64,000 nt of DNA. Origin: Symbiodinium natans. Lineage: Eukaryota > Sar > Dinophyceae > Suessiales > Symbiodiniaceae. The notes under the pieces are model-generated. The model was not told the origin of the DNA. It did no database searches and was given only the letters and a program-made list of their open reading frames with translations. A program made the translations under genes and the position numbers. Below, one piece after another: positions 23,101 through 40,939 of the stretch (the stretch's first letter is position 1; the number at the start of each line of letters is the position of its first letter). The stretch is from positions 730,001 to 794,000 of the forward strand of contig CAJNDS010002757.1 in NCBI GenBank assembly GCA_905221605.1. Direction: 5' to 3'.

Positions 23101-26100
23101 GGCGCCTGTGTGGAGGGGAAATCCGAGGTTTACGGGTTTAGGGTTTTTGGGGATGTAGGGTTTGGGGTTTTTGAGGGTTTAGGTTTTGGGGATGCAGGTT
23201 TTTGGTTTTTTTTTGAGGGTTTGGGGTTCAGGGTTGTTTGGGATGTAGGGTCTGGAGGGTTTGGGGTTCAGGGGTTTTGAGGTTCAGAGGTGTGTTGTGC
23301 GGTTTGGGGTTCAGGGTTGAAGGGTTTGGGTCTTCAGGGCTTTGATTAGGTTGGATTAGGAATTGGGGCATAAGCGCTGAGAGTTTGTTTCAGGTAGACG
23401 GGTTGAGGGCTTCAGGGTTTTAGGCTTTGGGGCTTCATGGATTTAGGGTTGAGGTTTGGGCTGAGTGTGGTAATTAGTTTGAGGGGTTACCCGAAAGCCC
23501 TAACCCTAGACCCTAAACCCTAAACCCGAACTAAGCCCCGAGTTTCGGGTAGGGTTGAGTTAGGGTTTAGGGCTAAAGCTGTGGGTCGTTAGGAATGTTC
23601 CGAGTAGAAGGTCCAATTCAGCCTTGTGCAAACGTTGACAAGGACCCTAGACCCTAGACCCTGTAAACCCTAAACTCTAGACCCTAAGCCCTAAACCCTA
23701 AACCCTCAACCCTCAACCCTCAACCCTAAACCCTAAACCCTAAACCCTCAACCCTCAGTAAGACCAGAAAATGTTCTCCAGGGCATCCAGAAGACCCAGA
23801 CTGAGGCGGCTTGATGGCACGTTGCTTCGGGTCTAGGGTTTAGGGTGCAGGCTTCGGGGTTTGAGGGTTCAGGTTGTTTCGCTTCGGAGTTTAGGGCAGA
23901 AGGCTTCAGGGCTGAGGGCTGAAGGATGTGAAGTTGCGTTCTCATGTATGTATCTGGTATACTCATGCACTTTTCTTGGAGAGCATGCGCATAGCTGGCG
24001 ACTTTGGAGCCCGGAAGCCCAACCCCCTGACCTGGAGAACCTCCAGCAAGAATTCAGTTCGAGTGTTCGGGCTTGGAGGTTCAGGGTTTAGGATTCAGGG
24101 TTCAGGGTTTATGGTGTTTGCAGGGTTTAGGGTTTAGGGTTTAGGGTTCAGGGTTTAGGGTTTAGGGTTAGGGTTTAGGGTTTAGGATTCTCAGGGTTTA
24201 TGGTGCTTGCAGGGTTTAGGGTTAGGGTTCAGCCGGGGTTTGCAGCTATTCTAGGTCTCCAAGCGGTGCCGTTTCTTTTTTTCGGCAGGGGGGGGGGGGT
24301 TGTCCCTCGCTTGCCGGGGAAACTGGTTGCATGCTCTGGTTTGGTTTTGGGGGTTTGGGGGTTTGGGGCTTTGAGGTGTTGGTGTGCCGCGGCCGCACAG
24401 CCCTAAGCCTTATACCCAAAACTTACGATTATCACAGCAAAGCCCGCAGCCCGAAACGTTAAACCTATACACCTTGGCCCTACACTCACAACTCAAAACC
24501 TCTGAGCCCTGAACTTTAAGATTGTGCACCCCAAGCCGCCAAAAGAAGCCCTGGTTGAGGGCTCAATTAGGGTTTAGGGTTTAGGGTTTAGGGTTTAGGG
24601 GACCCTCTATAAGCCCTCTGCCCTCCCTCAAACAGAGCCCCGAGCCCCTGCCAGGAGTGTCAGCAGATCGCCAGGCAGCTCCAAGAAGTTGCCTGCCCGG
24701 CACCGGCTTGGGGGGGGTGTCCTTAAGGATTTAGGGTTTAGGTTTTAAGTGTGTAGGGTTTAGGGTTTAGGATTTAGGGTTCAGGGTTTAGGGTTGTAAG
24801 GGTTTCAGGATTTAACGTGTAGACCCTAACCCCTACACCATGAACCCTAGTGATAGGAGAAGAGCCCTACACCAGCCCGGCTAAAGCAGACAAAGGGTGG
24901 CCCGAGGGCCCCGTCTCGAGGGAGCTACCGCCGGACGCCATCGCGAGAAGAAGGCTCCCGGTTCAACAAGGAGACATGGGCAGAACTCCGAAACTCAACG
25001 CCCTGAACTCCGCACCATGAATCCTCAACTCCAAACCCTCAACTCTAAACCCTAAACCCGTAACGCTCAATCCTAAAGCCTGCCGGAAACCCTAAAAGCC
25101 AGACCCTCATCCCAAATCCTTCCCCTCAACCCTGAAGCCACTACCTGCGACTGTCCGGCCAGGCCAATTTTTTTGCCGGGCAGGTGGAGGACAACTCCGG
25201 CACGGAATGGCTGCATCCCCAGCAGCTGTCTGTGGACAACGGGCTTTGGGCTTAACAGTTTCGAGCTAGTCTTTTTGGGATTCCCAGAGTAGAAGCTATG
25301 TGATCCCAATTTTCGGCTCATCTAGTCTTCAACGCGGTTCCGGGTTTAGGGTATACGTGGTCCGAGACCCTACACAGGTCAGACTCCGTCTTTGATGAAG
25401 CCCTCCAAGGCATCCTTACAGAACAGCACCATCCCCCGACCAAGATCTCCCCGAGTTTTTTCAAGTCTTTGCCCCCCTTAGTGGAGCAGACCAACCAGCT
25501 GCTTTGCCTCGTTCTGGTGATACACCTCAGAACTCCCCCCCCGACCAAAAGTTCTTGACCTACATCGACCTGCACGCCTTGGGTTGTGGTCTTGAAGGCT
25601 GCAATGTTCAGCTTCCGCCAGTCGAGGATATCCCCTTGTCCTTTAGACCCTAAACCCTAAACCCTGATCCCCTTCCTATGGACTCATAGCCCCAGGCCGA
25701 AGTTGGCCCGTGTCACCCAGGAGCAGATGGGGTGCTGAGGTTGGGGGGGCGGTAGGTTTACAGGGTTTGGGGTTGGGGGTTCGGGTTTTGAAGGCTTCTA
25801 TGCAAAACAAGATATCTATCCTACAAGGGCACCCCCAGTCAGAGAAAAGAAGATACAGTTTAGAGTCGCTGTTGCTCAGTTTGGATTTCGGGTTTAGGGT
25901 TGTTGTTTGGCTTGTTGTTTGGCTTTAGACCAAAGATCCTGAGCCTTTTACTTCGGGGAGGAATCTGGGATGTCCGGGGCCATTCTTTCATTGCAAGTTC
26001 CCCAAGCTTGGCGAGGAGTCTCTCTACAGAGTTCAGCAGGTTGCCGGGGACCTTCTCCAGAATCAGAAGGACCCGCGCGCGCTGTGCATGGTGGCTGTTC

Positions 26101-29100
26101 TTTTGGGCAGATAGAGAGGGCTTGAGGTTGGGGAGTCAGAGCGGGCTTGGGGTTCTAGAAGTTCTAGACTTTAGGTTTTTTTGGGCTTTTGTAGGGTCTT
26201 TTGGAGATGCTGGGATCTAGAGTTTTAGGGCTGCACGCTTCAGAGCTCGACACATTAAGTGTTAGAGTCAGGGTGCTGGGCTCAGCTACTGTAAATCCTA
26301 GACCCTAAACCCTAAACCCTAAACCCTAAACCCTAAACGCTCACTAAACCCTAAGCCCTTTCCCTAAGCCCTGTATGCGCAATTCCTACTGGAGGCATAG
26401 GAAGGTTTGTGTAAGGATATGTCCCAAGAAAGCCCGGAGCTCCAGACCTGGTATGTAGTAGCCAAGATGCTCACAAGGCGCGAGGATTTCTACGTCAGAG
26501 TTCTATTTTCTAAGCCCTATAGGTTTGGCGCCCTGAGCAGGAGTGCTGGTCGCAAGCGCTGGAAGACTATGAGGTGTGTTGCTGCAGTTGAGGTTTCAGG
26601 GCCTCAGGGGTTCGGGTTCCAGGTTTTTAGGTTTTGTTGGATATTCAGGCCCATTAGGCTTTTGGGCTTAGGGTTTCTGACTTAAGGTTTACAGGGGTTT
26701 TAGGTTGACCTCCTCCTTGATTTAGATGACCGTCTTGCCGACGGACCTCAGTTTATTGGAGCCAACTTGCACACTAAGCACCCTCAGTTGAACGAGACTT
26801 GGGGAGCGGGGGGGAGGAGGGCATTCTTGGGTCTTGGGCCCCCGCTTGCTCTCCTTAGCCCGCAAGCCATCTCTTACACCCTCATAAGCTTGCTTACAAA
26901 AGATAAGGGATCTTCAATACAGTCCCCCAAATAGTGAGATCCCCTTATAAGTGGGACCCCAACACCCCTAATTTCGGAAACCCCCCATTTGTTGCTCAAA
27001 AACAAGGGACCTTTAATGCTATAATGCAGTCCCCCAAATAGTGAGGTTCCCTTATAATTGGGACCCCAATACCCCTAACGTTCCTGGTTTTCTTGAGGCC
27101 CTGGGAAGCAAGGCAAGCTCCAACCGCATGGCGCTCATGGAGGCTTCGGAAGGGGGCGCAGGGCTCCCGGAAGCCCGAAACCCTAAACCGTAACACCCTA
27201 CACCCTAAACCCTAAGCCCTAAACCCTAAACCCTGAACCCTAAACCCTAAACCCAGAACTGTCCACCACCCTCGGGCCTCCTGAAGCCCAGTCCTATGCT
27301 CTAAGCCCCTCCAGTCTTGATGCTTGAGGCTCCAAGGGTTTATCGGGTTTAGGGAAGGCTCTATAAAACCTAACCTCCGAAAGCAAGAAGCCAAGCAAAC
27401 CCTAAAGCACGGAAACCCTCAAGCCCCAAAGTCCTGTGGAAGCCTAAAGCCCTAAACCCATCTAACCCTGTTCCGACCTCCGTTCCCAACGTCTCTTTCC
27501 GTGCAGGTGCAAAGGAAGGCACGTGATGCCTGGGGGCGTGGGTGGGTGAGGGAAGTAGTTCAAGGTTTTTGGCAGGGCTCACGCTGCTTTTTGCAGGGTC
27601 CGATGCAGAGCTTTTGGCCTTCAGGCTTGAAACGAAGTCAGTACACATGTATGGATATGTCAGGCTTGTGGGGTTGAAGGGGTCTTGCTTGCCAGGCTTG
27701 AGCATAAGATGCTTTTTTCAGGGCTTGTAGGCTCCTTCTCGGGTTTAGGATGTATGTGATGGTTTAGGGCAATTGTCCAGGGCTTCAGGAAAATAGCAAC
27801 AACTGGGGCCTGATTATAGTTGTCAGATATCATGTACCAGTTTAGCAATGTTTTGAACAGATTAATGGACACATACAATAATAGTTACAGGATGTTCAAA
27901 GCCTAGCCTGGGGTTTGGTGTTGGTGTTGAACTCCCCTTGGACCCAGGTTCCTGGTACCCGCCCCCCTCCCCCCCTTCACGATGATGTACCTTCTAGAGT
28001 ATCTTACACCTGAAACCCTAAACATTAAGTCCTTAAACCCTAAGCCCCAAACCCTAAACCCTAAACCCTAACATAGACATAGGGGCCTTTAGTGGGGGAT
28101 AGTTTGGGTCGACCCAGAGTCTACGCAGGCACCAACCGTTCCCCACCTTCTCATGCCAACGCTCGCTTCACGGGCCCAGGGTCCCTGAGTTCACGTGGCG
28201 CGAATCTGGGAAAGCTGCTATAGGGTATACCCGCAGACCCACCCCTCCACCCCGCAACCGCAGCCTCAAGCCCAACAGCTTCAAGTTTTTGGGGTCGAGG
28301 GGTTGAAGGTTTGCAATAGGGTTTAGGGTTTAGGGTTTCGGGTTTAGGGTTTAGGGGTTCAAGGTTGAGGGTGACCAGGTCTCAGGGTTTCCCGTACTGC
28401 CTTTCAGAAGCCTCGGCCCCTCTGCGAGGTGCGGAGGCATGAACAGGCCTTCAGCCAGGCCCGCCTCTCTTTTGAGCGATGCCTTCGTTGAAGTGGTTTA
28501 GGGTTTAGGGTTTAGGGTTTAGGGTTTAGGGTTTAGGGTTTAGGGTTTAGGTGGGGGGGGGTGCAGATTTTTGGGGTTAAAGGGCTTCTGGCTCTGAGGC
28601 TTCAGAGCAAAGTGGTTTAGTTCAGCCAGTCTGTCATTGCGTAAGGTCCCTAAGCCAGTCAGCTTCAAACCCGAGGTGCTTGAAGTGCAGCTAGGGTTTA
28701 GGGTTTAGGGTTTAGGGTTTAGGGTTTAGGGTTTAGGGTTTAGGGTTTAGGGTTTAGGGTTTAGGGTTTAGGGTTTAGGGTTTAGGGTATTAGGGTTTAG
28801 GGTTTAGGGTTTAGGGTTTAGGGTTTAGGGTTTAGGGTTTAGGGTTTAGGGTTTAGGGTTTAGGGTTTAGGGTTTAGGGTTTAGGGTTTAGGGTTTAGGG
28901 TTTAGGGTTTAGGGTTTAGGGTTTAGGGTTTCGGCAGCTGCAATGGCAATCAAAGTATTCTCGTCCTCGAATGCAACGTAGGCTGGCTTTGACAGCAAGC
29001 CAGTAAACCGAAACTCAATCCTGAAGAGCCCACCCGAAACCCTAAACCCCAAACCCCAAACCCTTATAAACCCTAAACCCTAAACCCTAAACCCTAAACC

Positions 29101-32100
29101 CTAAACCCTAAACCCTAAACCCTAGACCCTAAACCCTAAACCCTAAACCCTAAACCCTAAACCCTAAACCCTAAACCCTAAACCCTCTGCTGTTATGGAC
29201 CTTACACATGCCCAGGCAGCGCAGCGGTTCACCGAAGTGGCGAACCAGCCGGGAACTCGCGGAGCTTTCCAACCTGTGTAGGTTTTAGGGTTTAGGGTTT
29301 AGGGTTTAGGGTTTAGGGTTTAGGGTTTAGGCTTTAGGGTGGGGTTTATGGGTTGTAGAAGTAGGGTGTGAGGGGGTGTCTACTATATGGGTCGGAATAA
29401 TTACTAATTAATAGTACTCCCTTAGGGTCCCTTTATACTTGTACTATAGTAAAGGCCCCTATATTAAAATAAGAAGGCTCATGCGTTCATAGGGTGTTTC
29501 CGGTTGCAAGGATTTCCAGGACACACGGAGCTTTTTGAGGAGTTTAAGTGTTTTTTGGGGCAGCAGCCCTATAACTCCCCATTCCTAACATCCCGAGAGC
29601 CTTGAAGCCCGAAACAAACCCTGGAACTTAAGCCGCACCTTGAAAATGTTGGGAAGTTGCTGGGGCCCATAGTTCACAAAGGGGGATCATAGCGAAGATT
29701 GAAGGGACAGCCCAGCAGGCCACCTTCTCCGAAATGGGGATGCGGTTTTGGGCCGTTGACCTGAAACCCCAGACTGCGAACCGAAAACCCCAAGCTCGAC
29801 ACCCTGAACCCCAAAAACCCGAAGCCCTGAAGCTCTGAACCCCAAGCCCCAAACCCTTAAACCCTTAAACCCTTAAACCCTTAAACCCTTAAACCCTTAA
29901 ACCCTTAAACCCTTAAACCCTTAAACCCTCAAACCCTCAAACCCTCAAACCCTTAAACCCTTAAACCCTTAAACCCTTAAACCCTCAAACCCTTAAACCC
30001 TTAAACCCTTAAACCCTTAAACCCTTAAACCCTCAAACCCTTAAACCCTTAAACCCTTAAACCCTTAAACCCTCAAACCCTTAAACCCTTAAACCCTTAA
30101 ACCCTTAAGCCCTTAAACCCTGAAACGCCCCAAATCCTAACTACCCGAACACCCCAAACCCCAAACCCCTGCCGCGCGCTCCGTGCCTCCGAGGCTGGTG
30201 GCCTGGCTGGGACCTCAGGTTCCCTAAGCCCTAAACCCTAAACCCTAAACCCTAAACCCTAAACCCTAAACCCTAAACCCTAAACCCTAAACCCTAAACC
30301 CTAAACTGGGCCATTCCTTGAGGTTTAGGGCTTTTGTGCTCGGGCTTCTTCCTGGAGTCATCCTCCAACCTCTTTTGCTCAGCCCCGCACGTGCAATCCC
30401 AAGCGTTCCCCCTCCTTTTTCGAGTGATCCCTGGAAGCGAGGTACCCCCCCCCCCCCCCCCCCCGGCCTAAACATTTTTCCTGCTTGGTGGGGCTTAAGG
30501 GGGCACCCCATCGAAAACCTCGAGACGCAAAGCTCTCAGCCAAAGAACCAAACCCTGAGCACCGACCCCTGAACCCCATGCTCCCCATTGCCTATCAATT
30601 TCCTTGGCAGGGGTTGCGCCGTGCAATTAGGTGGCTATCACTTTAAAATACCTACTAGTTCGTAGGGTTTGGGGTTACAGGCAAACTTTGAGAACCCCGA
30701 GCATACTAAACCCTACAGCCCAATCAGTAAAGTCCTTTCGCAGCACCCAGGACGAGTGCCTTGGTTCCGCCTCCCCGACAGGGTTTAGGGTTTAGGAGGG
30801 GTGACCCTCAACCCTAAACCCTAAACCCTAAACCCCAAACCCCAAACCCGGGTGGAGGTGGCTGCGGGTTGTGGGGGCTTGAGGCCTCTTCAGACGAGCA
30901 GGGTTTCAAGCCAGCGCAGCAAAGCCCCCAAAACATGGCACTTTGTAAGTGTCCCGATGTTGGGGTAAGAGGCAGGGACCCAGGTAGCGTCTTTGGGCTC
31001 TCAATGCCGATCTCAGAGGCTAGCTATGATGAAGGTTTGGGGTCTAGGGTTTAGCTTGTCGAATCGGATTTTGAAACGGGGTAGTTTTGGTAGCTGTTTA
31101 AGCCATCCTAGTCCCTAAACCCTGAACCCTCAACCGGGTTCGGTTTGAAGAGGGAGTCTTGGGGTTGCGGATGGGGCGGGAGAGGTTCTCGTTTGCCCCG
31201 CTATAGTTTTACCAGGTAAAACTATTGTCATTTCCCAACAACTTGAGAGAAGTACAACATATTCCAAACTTAAACGAGCGGGCATCAACAAGAAGCCACA
31301 AGACTGTAGAGGAACACAGCTGAACAGTCCCTTGCCGCGCCCCTTTGCCGCGCGACACTTTATGGCTTACCGGGCTTATAGACATAGGGTTTATGACTTG
31401 CAGGCTTCGAGGGGATTACAGTTGTCCGGGTCTACTGTGCGATTCGTTTCAGGACGGAGTAGGCTGGAGGGTTGGGTCCATCACTTGAGGCCGGACTCCA
31501 AACCCCCAACCCTGAACCCTCGACCCTAAACCCTCAACCCTACACCCTAAGCCCTACAGCCCTCAGCCTTCAACCCTTATCCCTGGATGCCAGGAGCCTC
31601 CGACTGCTGGAGGTTCGCCCAGCTCTGCAATTTCAGGGCCTTCGGGCGGGGGGGGGGGGTCAGGGTTTAGGGTTTAGGGTTTAGGGTTTAGGGTTTAGGG
31701 TTTAGGGTTTAGGGTTTAGGTTTAGGGTTTAGGGTTTAGGGTTTAGGGTTTAGGGTTTAGGGTTTAGGGTGGGTTTGGGGTTTGGGGTTTGGGGTTTGGG
31801 GGTTGGGGTTTAGGGTTTAGGGTTTAGGGTTTAGGGTTCAGGGTTTAGGGTTTAGGGTTTAGGGGTTGGCTGCAGGCGGACAGCTGCTGTCTACGTAACC
31901 CCTCAGACAAACAGTATGTTAAGGCCCGTGAAACCTTGTCGTACAAGAGAACTTGGCGCCTGAAGCTGTCCTACCCTAAACTCTAAGCCCGAAGCCTTAA
32001 ACCCTATAACCCCAAAGATGTAAACCCTAAACCCTATAACACTCAAAGCCAAAGACCCGAACCAATCAACCCCCAAAACTCAAAACCCTAAACCCCCAAA

Positions 32101-32556
32101 ACTCAAAACCCTAAACCCTAGAAACCACCAAAGCCTATAAGCTTAAAGCCTGAACCACCAAAGCCCATAACTTTAAACCCTAAACCCTATATAACCCTAT
32201 AACCCCCAAAAGCCCTCCCCACAAAAACGAACACCCCTCCATAACTTGAAACCCTAAACCCTATATAACCCTAAACCCTAAACCCAAACCCTAAACCCTA
32301 AACCCTAACCCCTATAAGCCCCAACACAATCGCGAGGCCCAGAGGGGCGAGCTCCGCACGGCCGTGGAGCTGCCGTGCACCCAGGGGTTTAGGGTTTGGG
32401 GTTTAGGGTGTAGGGTGTGGGGTTTAGGGTTTGGAGTTTAGGGTTAAGGGTTTAGGGATTTGTAGGGTTTAGGGTTGAATTGGGGTTTAAGAAGGTTAAC
32501 ATCCCACCAGACAGAAGAGACAGACTCCTGTGCAGGCCAAGCGACCGTCGGAATAG
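16948..32556 (+). CDS. gene B: multi-exon gene of unknown function
   Basis: Candidate first exon 16948-17067 (ATG, 40 codons), then 17450-17524, 18450-18471, 18611-18723, 20208-20328, 20737-20769, 20986-21035, 21782-21830, 22528-22574, 23062-23107, 23768-23808, 23995-24062, 24636-24710, 24890-24960, 25184-25242, 25695-25731, 26007-26106, 26416-26450, 26523-26573, 26726-26805, 27098-27162, 27507-27545, 27597-27640, 28180-28224, 28408-28475, 29216-29275, 30194-30218, 30611-30630, 30751-30781, 31594-31637, 31876-31974, 32337-32384 and terminal 32511-32556 (TAG). Phase is continuous through 24890, 25184, 25695, 26007, 26416 and 26523. The product is helix-rich with leucine-rich and acidic stretches and no membrane segment; no family recognised. 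Several exons have two open frames and some are probably missing. It could be two genes. Confidence 0.5.
17325..17432 (+). repeat. TTTAGGG array
   Basis: About 14 units just upstream of exon 17450. Confidence 0.95.
17450..17524 (+). CDS. gene B exon, Pro/Arg-rich
   Basis: 25 codons in phase 0 with RRTPRPVRPPPAPGALRESV, acceptor GATGCCCAG, TTTGGGG/TTTAGGG directly after. Confidence 0.65.
17525..17668 (+). repeat. TTTAGGG array
   Basis: About 19 units starting at the exon border. Confidence 0.95.
18450..18471 (+). CDS. gene B mini-exon before the telomeric intron
   Basis: Short exon after GAGCCCCAG. Reads TELLTHE and joins in phase to 18611 (DASEISECKRQFN). The donor would be GA. Confidence 0.5.
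18472..18610 (+). other. intron made almost wholly of CCCTAAA, with 11-bp flanking duplication
   Basis: The intron opens GATGCCTCT, continues as about 17 CCCTAAA-type units, and ends CCCCCAAG. The 11-mer AGGATGCCTCT occurs at 18470-18480 and 18609-18619, so removal restores one copy and an open frame. Looks like an insertion with target-site duplication. Confidence 0.7.
18611..18723 (+). CDS. gene B exon
   Basis: 113 bp open in phase 0: DASEISECKRQFNCDSLEEA then LGIARQCAALQLVFDVG. Acceptor CCCCCAAG, donor GTGAGG. CCCTAAA array before, TTTAGGG array after; coding-like codon use. Confidence 0.8.
18727..18856 (+). repeat. TTTAGGG array
   Basis: About 18 near-perfect units starting at the donor of exon 18611-18723. 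Confidence 0.97.
19788..19918 (-). repeat. CCCTAAA array
   Basis: About 18 units. From 18857 to 20207 no firm exon seen. Confidence 0.95.
20160..20196 (+). repeat. poly-C then poly-A tract
   Basis: About 22 C then 14 A, 11 bp upstream of the acceptor of exon 20208. Confidence 0.9.
20208..20328 (+). CDS. gene B exon, leucine-rich helical
   Basis: Open across 40 codons: MKCLLHAPEGQLMQPARLLL then LLDSPDTGPVLRYLSLGAM. The donor falls inside the repeat as GTTTAGGG. One of the longest and most convincing exons. Confidence 0.8.
21268..21288 (+). repeat. (GT)n microsatellite
   Basis: About ten GT units. Confidence 0.9.
21625..21762 (-). repeat. CCCTAAA array
   Basis: About 19 units upstream of exon 21782. 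Confidence 0.95.
21782..21830 (+). CDS. gene B exon
   Basis: 16 codons, ACRALLAAAERSGIVG, acceptor GCGCCCCAG, donor GTGCTG; TTTAGGG units follow at 21900. Confidence 0.65.
23062..23107 (+). CDS. gene B exon
   Basis: Reads AAADWREAVQERQAP after the pyrimidine-rich acceptor CCTTTTCCAG, donor GT. Confidence 0.6.
24890..26573 (+). CDS. gene B phase-consistent exon run
   Basis: Six exons keep phase: 24890-24960 (KGWPEGPVSRELPPDAIARR), 25184-25242 (VEDNSGTEWLHPQQLSVDN), 25695-25731 (PKLARVTQEQMG), 26007-26106 (LGEESLYRVQQVAGDLLQNQ, KDPRALCMVAVLL), 26416-26450 (YVPRKPGAPDL) and 26523-26573 (VWRPEQECWSQALEDYE). Donors include GT and GC. The 26007 exon may begin at 25998. Confidence 0.7.
26726..26805 (+). 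CDS. gene B exon
   Basis: Acceptor TTGATTTAG; frame DRLADGPQFIGANLHTKHPQ then LNETWG, GC donor. It does not join in phase to 26573, so an exon may be missing or another frame used. Confidence 0.55.
26896..26990. mobile_element. MITE-like family C, copy
   Basis: Contains CCCCCAAATAGTGAGATCCC and ends CCCCTAATTTCGGAAACC. A second copy follows directly. Confidence 0.6.
26998..27084. mobile_element. MITE-like family C, adjacent copy
   Basis: Shares CAGTCCCCCAAATAGTGAG and CCCTTATAAxTGGGACCCCAA with the copy just before it. Both lie in the intron before exon 27098. Confidence 0.6.
27098..27162 (+). CDS. gene B exon
   Basis: Open frame ALGSKASSNRMALMEASEGG, acceptor TTTTCTTGAG directly after the MITE copy. 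Confidence 0.65.
28408..28475 (+). CDS. gene B exon
   Basis: Frame KPRPLCEVRRHEQAFSQARL, acceptor CTGCCTTTCAG, GC donor; a TTTAGGG array follows at 28495. Confidence 0.65.
28495..28552 (+). repeat. TTTAGGG array
   Basis: About eight units. Confidence 0.95.
28690..28931 (+). repeat. longest TTTAGGG array in the window
   Basis: About 34 units, with one irregular unit near 28788. Confidence 0.97.
28931..29028 (-). pseudogene. isolated minus-strand coding-like fragment
   Basis: On the - strand an open frame reads GLLSKPAYVAFEDENTLIAI, preceded by an acceptor-like CTCTTCAG. It sits between a TTTAGGG array and a CCCTAAA array, opposite to all other genes. Possibly a captured exon or gene fragment. 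Confidence 0.35.
29045..29187 (-). repeat. CCCTAAA array
   Basis: About 18 units upstream of exon 29216-29275; TTTAGGG units follow that exon from 29281. Confidence 0.95.
29216..29275 (+). CDS. gene B exon
   Basis: 20 codons, AAQRFTEVANQPGTRGAFQP, acceptor CATGCCCAG, donor GTGTAGG. Clean CCCTAAA-exon-TTTAGGG arrangement. Confidence 0.65.
29384..29464. mobile_element. MITE-like element family A, copy 2
   Basis: TATATGGGTCGGAATAATTA ... AAAGGCCCCTATA; same interior order as the copies at 1486 and 49372. Confidence 0.65.
29851..30120 (-). repeat. octamer variant array (CCCTTAAA)n
   Basis: About 33 units of CCCTTAAA with some CCCTCAAA, a second eight-base homogenised variant. TTAA makes the unit partly self-complementary. 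Confidence 0.95.
30228..30306 (-). repeat. CCCTAAA array
   Basis: About 11 units. Confidence 0.95.
31204..31224. other. near-perfect 21-bp palindrome
   Basis: TAGTTTTACC A GGTAAAACTA, two perfect 10-bp arms around one base, in unique sequence. Function unknown. Confidence 0.6.
31594..31637 (+). CDS. gene B exon
   Basis: Reads SLRLLEVRPALQFQ, acceptor GGATGCCAG; a poly-G tract and TTTAGGG array follow. Confidence 0.55.
31660..31868 (+). repeat. TTTAGGG array with TTTGGGG block
   Basis: About 27 units, ending 8 bp before exon 31876. Confidence 0.95.
31876..31974 (+). CDS. gene B exon, basic
   Basis: Acceptor GGCTGCAG; open for 33 codons: ADSCCLRNPSDKQYVKARET then LSYKRTWRLKLSY. The 3' border is uncertain. 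Confidence 0.6.
32337..32384 (+). CDS. gene B exon
   Basis: 16 codons, AQRGELRTAVELPCTQ, acceptor AATCGCGAG, then GGGGTTTAGG. Confidence 0.65.
32511..32556 (+). CDS. gene B candidate terminal exon
   Basis: After acceptor ATCCCACCAG, a frame reads QKRQTPVQAKRPSE then TAG. Confidence 0.4.
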
Positions 32557-32698
32557 CCCCTTAAACCCTACACCCTAAACCCTAGACCCTAAACCCTAAA
32601 CCCTATACCCTAACCCTAACCCTCAACCCTAAACCCCAAGCGAAAGCGGGGAAGCAAGAGAATAGCGACCCGGGGTTCGGCACCGGCCATGCTTTCTT

Positions 32699-32820
32699 CT
32701 TACTGTTGGTTAGTAGGGAATGGGGTAATGAGGTACCCTATATAATCCCTTAAAGGGTGTATATATATATATATATATATAGGGCCCTAATTCCCTCATT
32801 CCCTGCTAACCAACAGTAAG
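32699..32820. mobile_element. MITE-like family E, long inverted repeat
   Basis: Arms CTTACTGTTGGTTAGTAGGG (32699) and CCCTGCTAACCAACAGTAAG (ending 32820) pair over about 37 bp around an (AT)n core. A fragment of the arm recurs near 50998. Confidence 0.7.
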
Positions 32821-32954
32821 TCTTGTTTCTTCCGCAGCTGCTTGAGCTTCGACAGCTCCTATCCCGGGTGTCTTTGTTCGTCATGTTATCGCCATGAGAA
32901 TACATCTCTTGTGTGATATAGACAAGTTCCCCACGGCATCCGCACCTGTCAGCA

Positions 32955-40626
<7,672 letters not shown>

Positions 40627-40939
40627 ACTCGGCCATTCCCATCCTGGGTGTGGGACATGTCAGACACGTTGGGGTAAATCTCCGTGTCCTCTTTGCACTC
40701 TGGACACAAGCACGCCACGGGCAGGGCATATGTGTCTTCTCTCGAAAAGGGTCGAAGCCGTTAGTTTGACGGGCTTTTTTGGAGTGGGTTCGTGTGCTTA
40801 CCTGAGGCATCGACGTGTCCTGCGGATGTGCGGGCTGCATGTGCTAATGACTGCTGGCGCAGGCGCCTGCCAGGCACAAGCCCGTCAAATCTTCCCATTT
40901 TAATCTGCAAGTCACCAGCACGCTGGTGCTAATATTGGC

